Notes under the pieces: generated by a model | What the model was told of the DNA's origin: nothing | What the model saw: the letters and a program-made list of their open reading frames with translations, nothing else | Databases searched by the model: none | Translations under genes and position numbers: made by a program | DNA from: Streptomyces graminofaciens | Lineage (GTDB): Bacteria > Actinomycetota > Actinomycetes > Streptomycetales > Streptomycetaceae | Length of the DNA stretch: 64,000 nucleotides | Direction of reading: 5' to 3' | NCBI RefSeq assembly: GCF_030294945.1 | Contig: NZ_AP018448.1 | Coordinates: forward strand, 8,714,501 to 8,778,500 | Shown: positions 17,269-26,064 of the stretch, in pieces | Layout of the letters: every line of letters begins with the position of its first letter | Numbering within the stretch: position 1 is the stretch's first letter

Positions 17269-18534
17269 GTGGTCGACGCGGATCAGACATTCGTGATCGT
17301 CGGAGGTGGTCTCGCCGGCGCCAAGGCGGCCGAGACGCTCCGCGCGGAGGGTTTCACCGGCCGCGTGATACTGATCTGCGACGAGCGCGACCACCCCTAC
17401 GAGCGTCCGCCCCTGTCCAAGGGCTATCTGCTCGGCAAGGAAGAACGCGACAGTGTCTTCGTCCACGAGCCGTCCTGGTACGCGCGCAACGACATCGAAC
17501 TGCACCTCGGCCAGACCGTCGACGCGATCGACCGCACCGCGAAGACCGTCCGCTTCGGCGACGACGGCACCCTCGTCCACTACGACAAACTGCTCCTCGC
17601 GACCGGCGCCGAACCCCGCCGTCTGGACATCCCGGGCACGGACCTCGCGGGCGTCCACCACCTGCGGCGCCTCGCCCACGCCGAGCGCCTCAAGGGCGTC
17701 CTCACCGCCCTCGGCCGGGACAACGGGCATCTGGTGATCGCCGGCGCGGGCTGGATCGGCCTGGAGGTGGCGGCCGCGGCCCGTGAATACGGCGCGGAGG
17801 TCACGGTCGTCGAGCCCGAGGCCACCCCGCTGCACGGCGTCCTCGGCCCCGAGCTGGGCAACCTCTTCGCCGAGCTGCACCGCGAGCACGGCGTCCGCTT
17901 CCACTTCGGCGCGAAACTCACCGGGATCGTCGGCCAGGACGGCATGGTCCTGGCGGCCCGCACCGACACGGGCGACGAGCACCCGGCGCACGACGTCCTC
18001 GCGGCGATCGGCGCGGCCCCGCGGGTCGGACTCGCCGAAGCCGCGGGCCTGGAGATCGCCGACCGCGCCCACGGCGGGGGAGTGGTGGTCGACGCACAGC
18101 TGCGCACCTCGGACCCCTCGATCTACGCGGCCGGCGACGTCGTGTCGTTCCCGCACGCCCTCTTCGACACCCGCCTGCGCGTCGAGCACTGGGCCAACGC
18201 GCTGAACGGCGGCCCGGCGGCGGCCCGCGCGATGCTCGGCCGTGACGTCACGTACGACCGTGTGCCCTACTTCTTCTCCGACCAGTACGACATGGGGATG
18301 GAGTACTCGGGATGGGCGCCCCCGGGCTCCTACGACCAGGTGGTGATCCGCGGGGACGCGGGGAAGCGGGAGTTCATCGCGTTCTGGGTGAAGGAGGGGA
18401 GGGTGCTGGCCGGGATGAACGTGAACGTGTGGGATGTCACTGAGCCGATCCAGCGGCTGATCCGGTCCCGGGCGCGGGTGGATGTGGAGGCGCTGTCGAG
18501 TCCACAGGTCTCGTTGGAGGGCCTGATCCCCTAA
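17269..18534 (+). CDS. NAD(P)/FAD-dependent ferredoxin reductase-like protein
   Basis: The 421-aa flavoprotein has an N-terminal FAD-binding Gly-Gly-Gly-Leu-Ala-Gly motif (about residues 11-16), the Arg-Pro-Pro-Leu-Ser-Lys box of the ferredoxin/rubredoxin/putidaredoxin reductase family, a second Rossmann motif (Gly-Ala-Gly-Trp-Ile-Gly, about 165-170) for NAD(P)H and Tyr-Ala-Ala-Gly-Asp-Val near residue 287. A C-terminal dimer domain follows. It should pass electrons from NAD(P)H to a ferredoxin or other carrier; the partner is not encoded nearby. GTG 17269 is chosen because AGAGGAGG lies 7 nt upstream; ATG 17239 would bypass it. Confidence 0.85.
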   Translation: MVDADQTFVIVGGGLAGAKAAETLRAEGFTGRVILICDERDHPYERPPLSKGYLLGKEERDSVFVHEPSWYARNDIELHLGQTVDAIDRTAKTVRFGDDGTLVHYDKLLLATGAEPRRLDIPGTDLAGVHHLRRLAHAERLKGVLTALGRDNGHLVIAGAGWIGLEVAAAAREYGAEVTVVEPEATPLHGVLGPELGNLFAELHREHGVRFHFGAKLTGIVGQDGMVLAARTDTGDEHPAHDVLAAIGAAPRVGLAEAAGLEIADRAHGGGVVVDAQLRTSDPSIYAAGDVVSFPHALFDTRLRVEHWANALNGGPAAARAMLGRDVTYDRVPYFFSDQYDMGMEYSGWAPPGSYDQVVIRGDAGKREFIAFWVKEGRVLAGMNVNVWDVTEPIQRLIRSRARVDVEALSSPQVSLEGLIP

Positions 18535-18565
18535 GGGGCTGCGGGATGGGGGGCGTGGGGCCGAG

Positions 18566-18646
18566 TGCGGGTGGTGTGTGGTTGCTCGCGCCCACGCGGC
18601 GCAGCCGCAGATCACATACAGCCCCGCGCCCCTTACGGGGGCGCTC
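18566..18646. repeat. Intergenic repeat family, copy C (inverted)
   Basis: An inverted copy of the family (TGTGGTTGCTCGCGCCCACG) is followed by the hairpin GCGCCCC-TTACG-GGGGCGC at about 18628-18646. It lies between the flavoprotein gene and dnaG and may end the upstream transcript. Confidence 0.6.
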
Positions 18647-18688
18647 CCGTGCCCCGTGGCTGTCGGCGGACCCCCTTAGAATCACTGC

Positions 18689-20590
18689 GTGGCAGGACGG
18701 ATCAACGACGAGGACGTGAAGGCGGTTCGGGACGCGGTCCCGATCGACGCCGTGGTGTCCGAGTACCTCCAGCTGCGCAACGCGGGCGGAGGGAACCTCA
18801 AGGGGCTCTGCCCGTTCCACGACGAGAAGTCGCCCTCCTTCCAGGTCAGCCCGAGCAAGGGGCTCTTCCACTGCTTCGGCTGCCAGGAGGGCGGCGACAC
18901 CATCACGTTCGTGATGAAGGTCGACCACCTCTCCTTCTCGGAGGCGGTCGAGCGGCTCGCCGCCCAGGCCGGCATCACCCTTCGCTATGAGCAGGGCGGG
19001 TACAACCCCTCCCACCAGCGCGGCGAGCGCATCCGCCTGGTCGAGGCGCACAAGATCGCCGCCGAGTGGTACGCGGAGCAGCTGGCCACCAGCCCCGAGG
19101 CCGAGACCGGCCGGATCTTCCTCGCCGAGCGCGGCTTCGACCAGGCCGCCGCCGTCCACTTCGGTGTCGGCTACAGCCCCCAGGGCTGGGACCACCTCAC
19201 GAGCTACCTTCGCGGCAAGGGCTTCACCGACAAGGAGCTGCTCCTCTCCGGACTGTCGCAGGAAAGCCGCCGCAACCCCATCGACCGTTTCCGTGGCCGC
19301 CTGATGTGGCCCATCCGGGACATCGCGGGGGACGTCGTCGGCTTCGGCGCCCGCAAGCTCTACGAGGCGGACAACGGCCCGAAGTACCTGAACACCCCCG
19401 ACACGGCGATCTACAAGAAGTCCCAGGTCCTGTACGGCATCGACCTGGCCAAGCAACACATCGCCAAGGCCAGCCGGGCCGTCGTCGTCGAGGGCTACAC
19501 CGACGTCATGGCCTGCCACCTCGCCGGCGTCACCACCGCCATCGCCACCTGCGGCACGGCCTTCGGCGGCGACCACATCAAGATCCTCCGCCGGCTGCTG
19601 ATGGACAACGGCAGCGCACGCGTGATCTTCACCTTCGACGGCGACGCGGCCGGCCAGAAGGCGGCCCTGCGCGCCTTCGAGGACGACCAGAAGTTCGCCG
19701 CCGAGACATACATCGCGATCGCGCCGGACGGCATGGACCCGTGCGACCTGCGTCTCGCCAAGGGTGACGAGGCGGTCGCGGACCTGGCCGAGCCTCGCAC
19801 CCCGCTGTTCAAGTTCGCGCTCCAACAGATCGTGCAGCGCTACGACCTGAACACGGCCGGGGGCCGGGCGGCGGCCCTGGACGAGGCGGCTCCCGTGGCC
19901 GCCCGGATCAAGGAGCGCACCGCGCGCCGCGAGATGGCTGTGGAGCTCGCGGGCCTGGTCGGCATCCTCGACCCGGAGTTCGTGGTGGACCGGGTCGGCT
20001 TCCTCCACCGACGCGGCTCCGGCCAGGGCCAGGGCCCGGCACCGAGAACCGGCCGCGCGGGGGAGCCCCAGGGAGTCACATCCGCCCGCCCCTTCGCGGG
20101 CCCACCCCTGACGCTGCGCAACCCGGCGGCGAAGACGGAACGCGAACTGCTCAAACTGGCCCTCCAGCGACCGGAGTTGGTCTCCCCGGCCTTCGACGCG
20201 TTCGAGGTCGACGAGTTCACCGCCGAGCCGTACGCCGCCGTGCGTCGGGTCATCGGTGACGCCGGCGGCGTCGAGTACGGCGTGCAGAACCCGCAGGACT
20301 ACGTGGTCCAGGCCCGCGAGGTGGCGCCGGACGACGCCGTCCGCGCGATGGTCACCGAACTGGCCGTCGAACCGATCATGCGCCGCACGGTCGACGAGAT
20401 GTACGCGGGCATGGTCCTGGTCACGGTCCGCCGCCGAGCGGTGGAGCGCCGCATCCTCGACGTCCAGTCCACCTTCACCCGCCTGTCGACCGTCGGAGAC
20501 CCGGCGGCCCTGGCCGCCGCCCAGAACGAACTGTGGGTCCTCCAGCAGTACGACCAGGCGTTGCGGGAGCGCGGCGCGGAAGCGCTCTGA
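18689..20590 (+). CDS. dnaG: DNA primase
   Basis: The 633-aa protein has the N-terminal CHC2 zinc ribbon (Cys-Pro-Phe-His ... Cys-Phe-Gly-Cys within the first 65 residues). The catalytic core has a Toprim domain with Val-Glu-Gly-Tyr-Thr-Asp-Val and Asp-Gly-Asp-Ala-Ala-Gly, followed by a C-terminal DnaB-interacting domain. It makes RNA primers at the replication fork. Start GTG 18689. The length is normal and no damage is seen. Confidence 0.95.
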   Translation: MAGRINDEDVKAVRDAVPIDAVVSEYLQLRNAGGGNLKGLCPFHDEKSPSFQVSPSKGLFHCFGCQEGGDTITFVMKVDHLSFSEAVERLAAQAGITLRYEQGGYNPSHQRGERIRLVEAHKIAAEWYAEQLATSPEAETGRIFLAERGFDQAAAVHFGVGYSPQGWDHLTSYLRGKGFTDKELLLSGLSQESRRNPIDRFRGRLMWPIRDIAGDVVGFGARKLYEADNGPKYLNTPDTAIYKKSQVLYGIDLAKQHIAKASRAVVVEGYTDVMACHLAGVTTAIATCGTAFGGDHIKILRRLLMDNGSARVIFTFDGDAAGQKAALRAFEDDQKFAAETYIAIAPDGMDPCDLRLAKGDEAVADLAEPRTPLFKFALQQIVQRYDLNTAGGRAAALDEAAPVAARIKERTARREMAVELAGLVGILDPEFVVDRVGFLHRRGSGQGQGPAPRTGRAGEPQGVTSARPFAGPPLTLRNPAAKTERELLKLALQRPELVSPAFDAFEVDEFTAEPYAAVRRVIGDAGGVEYGVQNPQDYVVQAREVAPDDAVRAMVTELAVEPIMRRTVDEMYAGMVLVTVRRRAVERRILDVQSTFTRLSTVGDPAALAAAQNELWVLQQYDQALRERGAEAL

Positions 20591-20913
20591 GGATTCCGCG
20601 GAACCCGACAGAACGCGCTTCCACGCCCTCTCAGCAGCGCATTCCCGGGAAAACACGAACGGCTGAGTGACCGATGGGTCACGCACCGGACGCAAAAAGT
20701 CACCGCACGCCCCTCGTGGCGGCTGTGTGTCGTACTCCACACTGGGTTCCGGTGCCTGAGTCCTCGGAGCGCGGCCGACCCGTCCCCCCACGGGTCCGAG
20801 ATCCCCGCGGTTCCGCTCGATGAGTACGGGATGGACGGCGGCGGGGCCGCCGCGCCATCCCAGACGTACCGCTGTCGTACGCCTTGGCAGCGACATTCCT
20901 GGAGGTCGCCCCC

Positions 20914-22047
20914 GTGCAGACCCAGACCCTCGTCCAGAACGACAGCAGTACCGAGATCAGTACCGACGGCGCGGAGACCGACGCGGAGACCGACGTCATC
21001 ACGGCGGTTCCCGCGCAGAGCCGCGCCGCGCACCACCCCGAGGCAGGCCCGGACGGCCCGCCCGAGGAACCGGCGGAGCTCGCGGAGCCCCCTGAGCCCG
21101 TCGAAGTACCGACGCGCGCGCGTGCCGACACCAGTGGCCCGTCCTCGGACCTGTTCCGCCAGTACCTCCGCGAGATCGGCCGTGTCCCGCTCCTGACGGC
21201 CGCCGAGGAGGTCGAACTCGCCCGCCGGGTCGAGGCAGGCCTGTTCGCGGAGGAGAAGCTGAGCAACACCCCCGATCTGGACAGCCAGTTGGCCCTCGAC
21301 CTGGACCGTCTGGTCGTCATGGGCCGCATGGCCAAGCGCCGCCTGATCGAGGCGAACCTGCGGCTGGTCGTGTCTGTGGCGAAGCGTTACGTCGGCCGTG
21401 GCCTGACGATGCTCGACCTGGTCCAGGAGGGCAACCTGGGCCTCATCCGGGCGGTCGAGAAGTTCGACTACGCCCGCGGCTACAAGTTCTCCACGTACGC
21501 GACCTGGTGGATCCGCCAGGCCATGTCCCGGGCCCTCGCCGACCAGGCCCGGACGATCCGCGTCCCGGTCCACGTCGTGGAACTGATCAACCGCGTGGTC
21601 CGCGTCCAGCGCCGCATGCTCCAGGAGCGGGGCCACGAGCCGACCCCGGAGGAGGTGGCGGCCCACCTGGACCTGCTGCCCGAACGCGTCAGCGAGGTCC
21701 TCCGCCTCGCCCAGGAGCCGGTGTCCCTCCACGCGCCCGTGGGCGAGGAGGACGATGTGGCCCTCGGCGACCTCATCGAGGACGGCGACGCGACGAGCCC
21801 GGTCGAATCGGCGGCGTTCCTGCTCCTCCGCGAACACCTCGAAGCGGTCCTGTCGACCCTGGGCGAACGCGAACGCAAGGTCGTCCAACTCCGCTACGGC
21901 CTGGCGGACGGCCGCCCCCGCACGCTGGAGGAGATAGGTCGCATCTTCGGCGTGACCCGCGAACGCATCCGGCAGATCGAATCCAAAACCCTGAACAAAC
22001 TCAGGGACCACGCCTTCGCGGACCAGCTGAGGGGCTACTTGGACTGA
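20914..22047 (+). CDS. hrdA: RNA polymerase principal-type sigma factor HrdA
   Basis: The 377-aa group 1/2 sigma factor has region 1.2 (from about residue 72), region 2 with [11 protein letters not shown] and the Tyr-Ala-Thr-Trp-Trp-Ile-Arg-Gln promoter-melting segment, region 3, and region 4.2 with [10 protein letters not shown]. It recognises vegetative -10/-35 promoters. Its short acidic N-terminus and position after dnaG fit HrdA rather than the essential HrdB (over 500 aa). I start at GTG 20914, with GGAGGT 8 nt upstream; a TTG at 20884 is in frame but lacks such a site. Confidence 0.87.
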   Translation: MQTQTLVQNDSSTEISTDGAETDAETDVITAVPAQSRAAHHPEAGPDGPPEEPAELAEPPEPVEVPTRARADTSGPSSDLFRQYLREIGRVPLLTAAEEVELARRVEAGLFAEEKLSNTPDLDSQLALDLDRLVVMGRMAKRRLIEANLRLVVSVAKRYVGRGLTMLDLVQEGNLGLIRAVEKFDYARGYKFSTYATWWIRQAMSRALADQARTIRVPVHVVELINRVVRVQRRMLQERGHEPTPEEVAAHLDLLPERVSEVLRLAQEPVSLHAPVGEEDDVALGDLIEDGDATSPVESAAFLLLREHLEAVLSTLGERERKVVQLRYGLADGRPRTLEEIGRIFGVTRERIRQIESKTLNKLRDHAFADQLRGYLD

Positions 22048-22074
22048 GAAGTCTCCGACAAGCTCCTGGGGCCG

Positions 22075-22262
22075 CGCTCTGCGGGCCTGGAAAGGCAGGG
22101 GCGCAGCCCCGTCTTTCCAGGGGCGCGGGGAACCGCGCGAGCAACCACGACGAACCCGCACCCGCCAACGCACCGACCCCACCCGAGCTCTCAGGCGCAG
22201 GCGGGGTCGAAGGGGCGGCCGCCCCTGGGGATGGGACGGGCAGGGGCGGCGGGGGCGAACCA
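22075..22262. repeat. Intergenic repeat family, copy D (longest)
   Basis: This copy fills the gap between the convergent hrdA and ABC transporter genes. It includes the hairpin-forming GGAAAGGCAGGGGC / GTCTTTCCAGGGGC block, the core GCGCGAGCAACCACGACG and the tail GAGCTCTCAGGCGCAGGCGG also seen in copy A. No ORF is present. Confidence 0.65.
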
Positions 22263-22287
22263 AACCAGGCCCGCCCCCCCGGCGAAC

Positions 22288-24222
22288 TCAATCCACCTCA
22301 GCCACAGCCTCCGCGAACTGCGCCTTGTACAACCGCGCATACGCCCCATCCGCCGCCAACAACTCGGCATGAGCGCCCTGCTCGACGATCGCCCCGTTCT
22401 CCATCACCAAAATCGTGTCGGCATCCCGAATCGTCGACAACCGATGCGCGATCACGAACGAGGTCCGCCCGTGCGCCAACTTGGCCATGGCCTTCTGGAT
22501 CAGCACCTCGGTCCGCGTGTCCACGGAACTCGTCGCCTCGTCCAGCACCAGAATCACCGGATCGGACAGAAACGCCCGAGCGATGGTGATCAGCTGCTTC
22601 TCACCCGCGCTGACCCCCGTCCCCTCGTCGTCGATCACCGTGTCGTACCCGTCCGGCAACGTCCGCACGAACCGATCCGCGTGCGCCGCCCGAGCCGCCT
22701 CCTCGATCTCCCCCCGGCTGACCTTCCGCGACGTGGCCGCCCCGTACGCGATGTTCTCGGCGATGGTCCCCCCGAACAGCCAGGTGTCCTGAAGCACCAT
22801 CCCGATGCCGTCCCGAAGCTCGTCCCGGGACATGGCCGCGATATCGACACCGTCCAGCGTGATACGCCCACCGGTGACCTCGTAGAACCGCATCAGCAGG
22901 TTCACCAGAGTCGTCTTCCCGGCCCCGGTCGGCCCCACGATCGCCACGGTGTGCCCAGGCTCGACGACCAGCGACAGATCCTCGATGAGCGGCTTCTCGG
23001 GCTCGTACCGGAAGGACACGCCCTCCAGCGCCACCCGCCCCCGCAGCTCCTCCGGCCGTACGCCGGGCACGGGGTCGGCCTGCTGCTCCTCCGCGTCCAG
23101 CAGCTCGAAGATCCGCTCGGCGGACGCCACACCCGACTGCACCAGGTTCGCCATCGAGGCCACCTGAGTCAGCGGCATCGAGAACTGGCGGGAGTACTGG
23201 ATGAAGGCCTGCACATCACCGATCGACAGCGTGCCCGACGCGACCCGCAGTCCACCCACCACGGCCACCAGCACATAGTTGATGTTCGACACGAAGAACA
23301 TCAGCGGCTGCATGATCCCGCTGTTGAACTGGGCCTTGAACCCGGCCTCGTACAGCCGGTCGTTCTCCTCCGCGAACCGCCGCGCGGACTCCTCCTGCCG
23401 CCCGAACACCTTCACGAGCGTGTGCCCGGTGTACATCTCCTCGATGTGCGCGTTGAGCTTCCCGGTGACCCGCCACTGCGCCACGAAGTGCGGTTGCGAC
23501 CGCTTGCCCACCCGCGTGGCGATGACGAACGACAGCGGCACGGTCACCAACGCGACCAGCGCCAGCAACGGCGACACCCAGAACATCATCACCAGCACAC
23601 CGATGATCGTCAGCAGCGAGTTGATGAGCTGCCCCATCGACTGCTGCAACGTCTGCCCGATGTTGTCGATGTCGTTCGTCGCCCGGCTCAGCACCTCACC
23701 CCGCTGCCGCTGGTCGAAGTACGACAGCGGCAGCCGCGACAGCTTCGCCTGAAGCTCCTCGCGCATCCGGTACACGGTCCGGTTGATGGCCCGGTTGGAG
23801 AGCCGCGTGGACACCGCCATCAGCAGCCCGGCGACCAGGAAGATGCCAAGGGCAACCAGCAGCACGCCGCCGACCGCCCCGAAATCGATGCCCTTGCCGG
23901 GCGTGAAGTCCGTCCCCTGCAACATGTCGGCGACGCCGCCGTCCCCGCCGGCACGCATGCCCTCGAGCACCTCGGCCTTGGTCCTGCCCGCCGGCATCTC
24001 GCGCCCCACGACCCCCGCGAACACGAGGTCGGTCGCCTTGCCGAGTATCCACGGCCCCAGCACCGACATCCCGACGCTGAGCACTCCGCACACGAGCATC
24101 GCGTACATCGTGAACCGCTCGGGCCTGAACTGCGCGAGCAGCCGTTTCCCGGACCCCTTGAAGTCCATGGAGTGCTGATCGGGGCCTCCGGCGCCCGCCA
24201 TCCGTGCCAACGGCCCGGCCAT
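22288..24222 (-). CDS. ABC exporter half-transporter (catalytic partner)
   Basis: This 644-aa half-transporter has six membrane spans in its first 380 residues and a nucleotide-binding domain with Walker A Gly-Pro-Thr-Gly-Ala-Gly-Lys-Thr, an intact Walker B (Leu-Val-Leu-Asp-Glu) and an intact switch His (Ala-His-Arg-Leu-Ser-Thr). The signature motif is altered to Val-Ser-Ala-Gly-Glu-Lys-Gln. A long extracytoplasmic loop after the first span is unusual. The start ATG overlaps the stop of the upstream ABC gene by one base, so the two are coupled and should form a heterodimer. The frame is open further upstream only as an overlap. Export substrate unknown. Confidence 0.88.
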   Translation of the reverse strand: MAGPLARMAGAGGPDQHSMDFKGSGKRLLAQFRPERFTMYAMLVCGVLSVGMSVLGPWILGKATDLVFAGVVGREMPAGRTKAEVLEGMRAGGDGGVADMLQGTDFTPGKGIDFGAVGGVLLVALGIFLVAGLLMAVSTRLSNRAINRTVYRMREELQAKLSRLPLSYFDQRQRGEVLSRATNDIDNIGQTLQQSMGQLINSLLTIIGVLVMMFWVSPLLALVALVTVPLSFVIATRVGKRSQPHFVAQWRVTGKLNAHIEEMYTGHTLVKVFGRQEESARRFAEENDRLYEAGFKAQFNSGIMQPLMFFVSNINYVLVAVVGGLRVASGTLSIGDVQAFIQYSRQFSMPLTQVASMANLVQSGVASAERIFELLDAEEQQADPVPGVRPEELRGRVALEGVSFRYEPEKPLIEDLSLVVEPGHTVAIVGPTGAGKTTLVNLLMRFYEVTGGRITLDGVDIAAMSRDELRDGIGMVLQDTWLFGGTIAENIAYGAATSRKVSRGEIEEAARAAHADRFVRTLPDGYDTVIDDEGTGVSAGEKQLITIARAFLSDPVILVLDEATSSVDTRTEVLIQKAMAKLAHGRTSFVIAHRLSTIRDADTILVMENGAIVEQGAHAELLAADGAYARLYKAQFAEAVAEVD

Positions 24223-25955
24223 CAGGCTGCCTCCGCTTCCGTGAGCTGGGAGAGGACGATCTCGCGGTACGTCTCGTTGTCCGCCATCAGCTCGTGGTGG
24301 CGTCCGGTGCCGACGACCCGGCCCTCGTCGAGGACCACGATCCGGTCGGCGTCCCGGATGGTCGCCACACGCTGGGCGACGATCACGACGGTCGCCTCGG
24401 CGGTCTCGCGGGACAGGGCCGACCGCAGGGCCGCGTCCGTCGCGTAGTCGAGCGCGGAGAACGAGTCGTCGAACAGATAGATCTCCGGGCGCTGCACCAG
24501 CGTCCGCGCGATCGCGAGCCGCTGCCGCTGCCCGCCCGACACATTGGTCCCGCCCTGCGCGATGGGGGAGTCCAGCCCGTTCTCGAGGTTGGACACGAAC
24601 TCCTTCGCCTGCGCGACCTCCAGCGCGTGCCACAGCTCCTCGTCGGTGGCGTCCGGATTGCCGTACCGCAGATTCGTCGCCACCGTCCCGGAGAAGAGGT
24701 ACGGCTTCTGCGGCACCAGGCTCACCGTCCTGGCCAGCAGCTGGGGATCCAGCGTCCGTACGTCCACGCCGTCCACGAGCACCTCGCCCTCGGTGACGTC
24801 GAACAGCCGGGGCACCAGCCCGAGCAGCGTAGACTTCCCGCTGCCCGTGGACCCGATGAAGGCGGTCGTCTCACCCGGCCGCGCCACGACCTCGATGGCC
24901 TTGAGCACCGGCTCCTCGGCACCCGGATACCTGAATCCCGCGCCCCGGATCTCCAGGAACCCGCTCCGCCGCAGCTCCCGTACGGGCTCGACGGGCGGTA
25001 CGACACTGGTCTCGGTGTCGAGCACCTCCTGGATGCGCTCGGCGCACACCTCGGCGCGCGGCATCATCATGAACATGAAAGTGGCCATCATCACAGCCAT
25101 GACGATCTGCATCAGATAGGCGAGGAACGCGGTGAGGGCGCCGATCTCCATCCCGCCGCTGTCGATCCGATGGGCGCCGAACCAGACCACCGCGATCGAC
25201 GAGAAGTTGATGACCGTCATCACGATCGGGAACATCAGCGCCAGCATCCGGCCCGTTCCCAGGGACACGTCCGTCAGCTCGACGTTCGCCTTGCGGAAGC
25301 GGTCCTTCTCGTAGTCGTCCTTCACGAAGGCACGGATGACACGGTTGCCAGTGATCTGCTCGCGCAGCACCTGGTTCACGGTGTCGAGCCGCTCCTGCAT
25401 CGTGCGGAACAGCGGGCGCAGCCGGCGCACGATCAGGCTCACGGAGACACCGAGCACCGGAACGACCGCCAGCAGCACCCCCGACAGCGGCACGTCCAGC
25501 CCGAGCGCCAGCACGATGCCGCCGACGCACATGATCGGCGCCGACACCACCAGCGTGAACGTCATCAGGGTGAGCATCTGCACCTGCTGGACGTCGTTCG
25601 TCGTCCGCGTGATCAGCGAAGGCGCCCCGAAGTGACCGACCTCACGTGCCGAGAACGACTGGACCCGGTCGAAGACGCCTGCCCGGATGTCCCGGCCGAC
25701 CGCCGACGCGGTACGGGCGCCGTAGTACACGGCCCCCATGTTGCAGACGACCTGCACCAGCGAGACGCCGATCATCAGGGCCCCGAAGGACAGGATGTAG
25801 CCGGTGTCGCCCTCGACGACACCGTTGTCGATGATGTCCGCGTTGAGAGTGGGCAGGTAGAGCGTGGCGCAGGTCTGCACGAACTGCAGCAGCACCAGCA
25901 GGGCGATGGGTTTCTTGTACGGGCGGAGATACGTCCGTAGTAGTCGTATGAGCAC
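24222..25955 (-). CDS. ABC exporter half-transporter (degenerate-site partner)
   Basis: This 577-aa half-transporter has six membrane spans, then a nucleotide-binding domain with Walker A Gly-Ser-Thr-Gly-Ser-Gly-Lys-Ser and a normal signature (Val-Ser-Gly-Gly-Gln). The Walker B catalytic Glu is Asp (Leu-Phe-Asp-Asp-Ser) and the switch His is Gln (Ala-Gln-Arg-Val). With its partner it forms one working and one degenerate ATP site, as in heterodimeric exporters of the TM287/288 and BmrCD type. I start at GTG 25955, which gives the usual Leu-Ile-Arg-Leu-Leu-Arg N-terminus and has GAGAGA upstream; an in-frame start at 25997 is possible. Confidence 0.88.
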   Translation of the reverse strand: MLIRLLRTYLRPYKKPIALLVLLQFVQTCATLYLPTLNADIIDNGVVEGDTGYILSFGALMIGVSLVQVVCNMGAVYYGARTASAVGRDIRAGVFDRVQSFSAREVGHFGAPSLITRTTNDVQQVQMLTLMTFTLVVSAPIMCVGGIVLALGLDVPLSGVLLAVVPVLGVSVSLIVRRLRPLFRTMQERLDTVNQVLREQITGNRVIRAFVKDDYEKDRFRKANVELTDVSLGTGRMLALMFPIVMTVINFSSIAVVWFGAHRIDSGGMEIGALTAFLAYLMQIVMAVMMATFMFMMMPRAEVCAERIQEVLDTETSVVPPVEPVRELRRSGFLEIRGAGFRYPGAEEPVLKAIEVVARPGETTAFIGSTGSGKSTLLGLVPRLFDVTEGEVLVDGVDVRTLDPQLLARTVSLVPQKPYLFSGTVATNLRYGNPDATDEELWHALEVAQAKEFVSNLENGLDSPIAQGGTNVSGGQRQRLAIARTLVQRPEIYLFDDSFSALDYATDAALRSALSRETAEATVVIVAQRVATIRDADRIVVLDEGRVVGTGRHHELMADNETYREIVLSQLTEAEAA

Positions 25956-26064
25956 GCGAGATCTCTCGGAGTCGGCGACGGGGATGGGATGCACCACCCC
26001 CCATCGTCGAACACTCCACCCGTGTTACCTCAACTGAATTAACCCGACCGGTGCCCAGCGGCCC

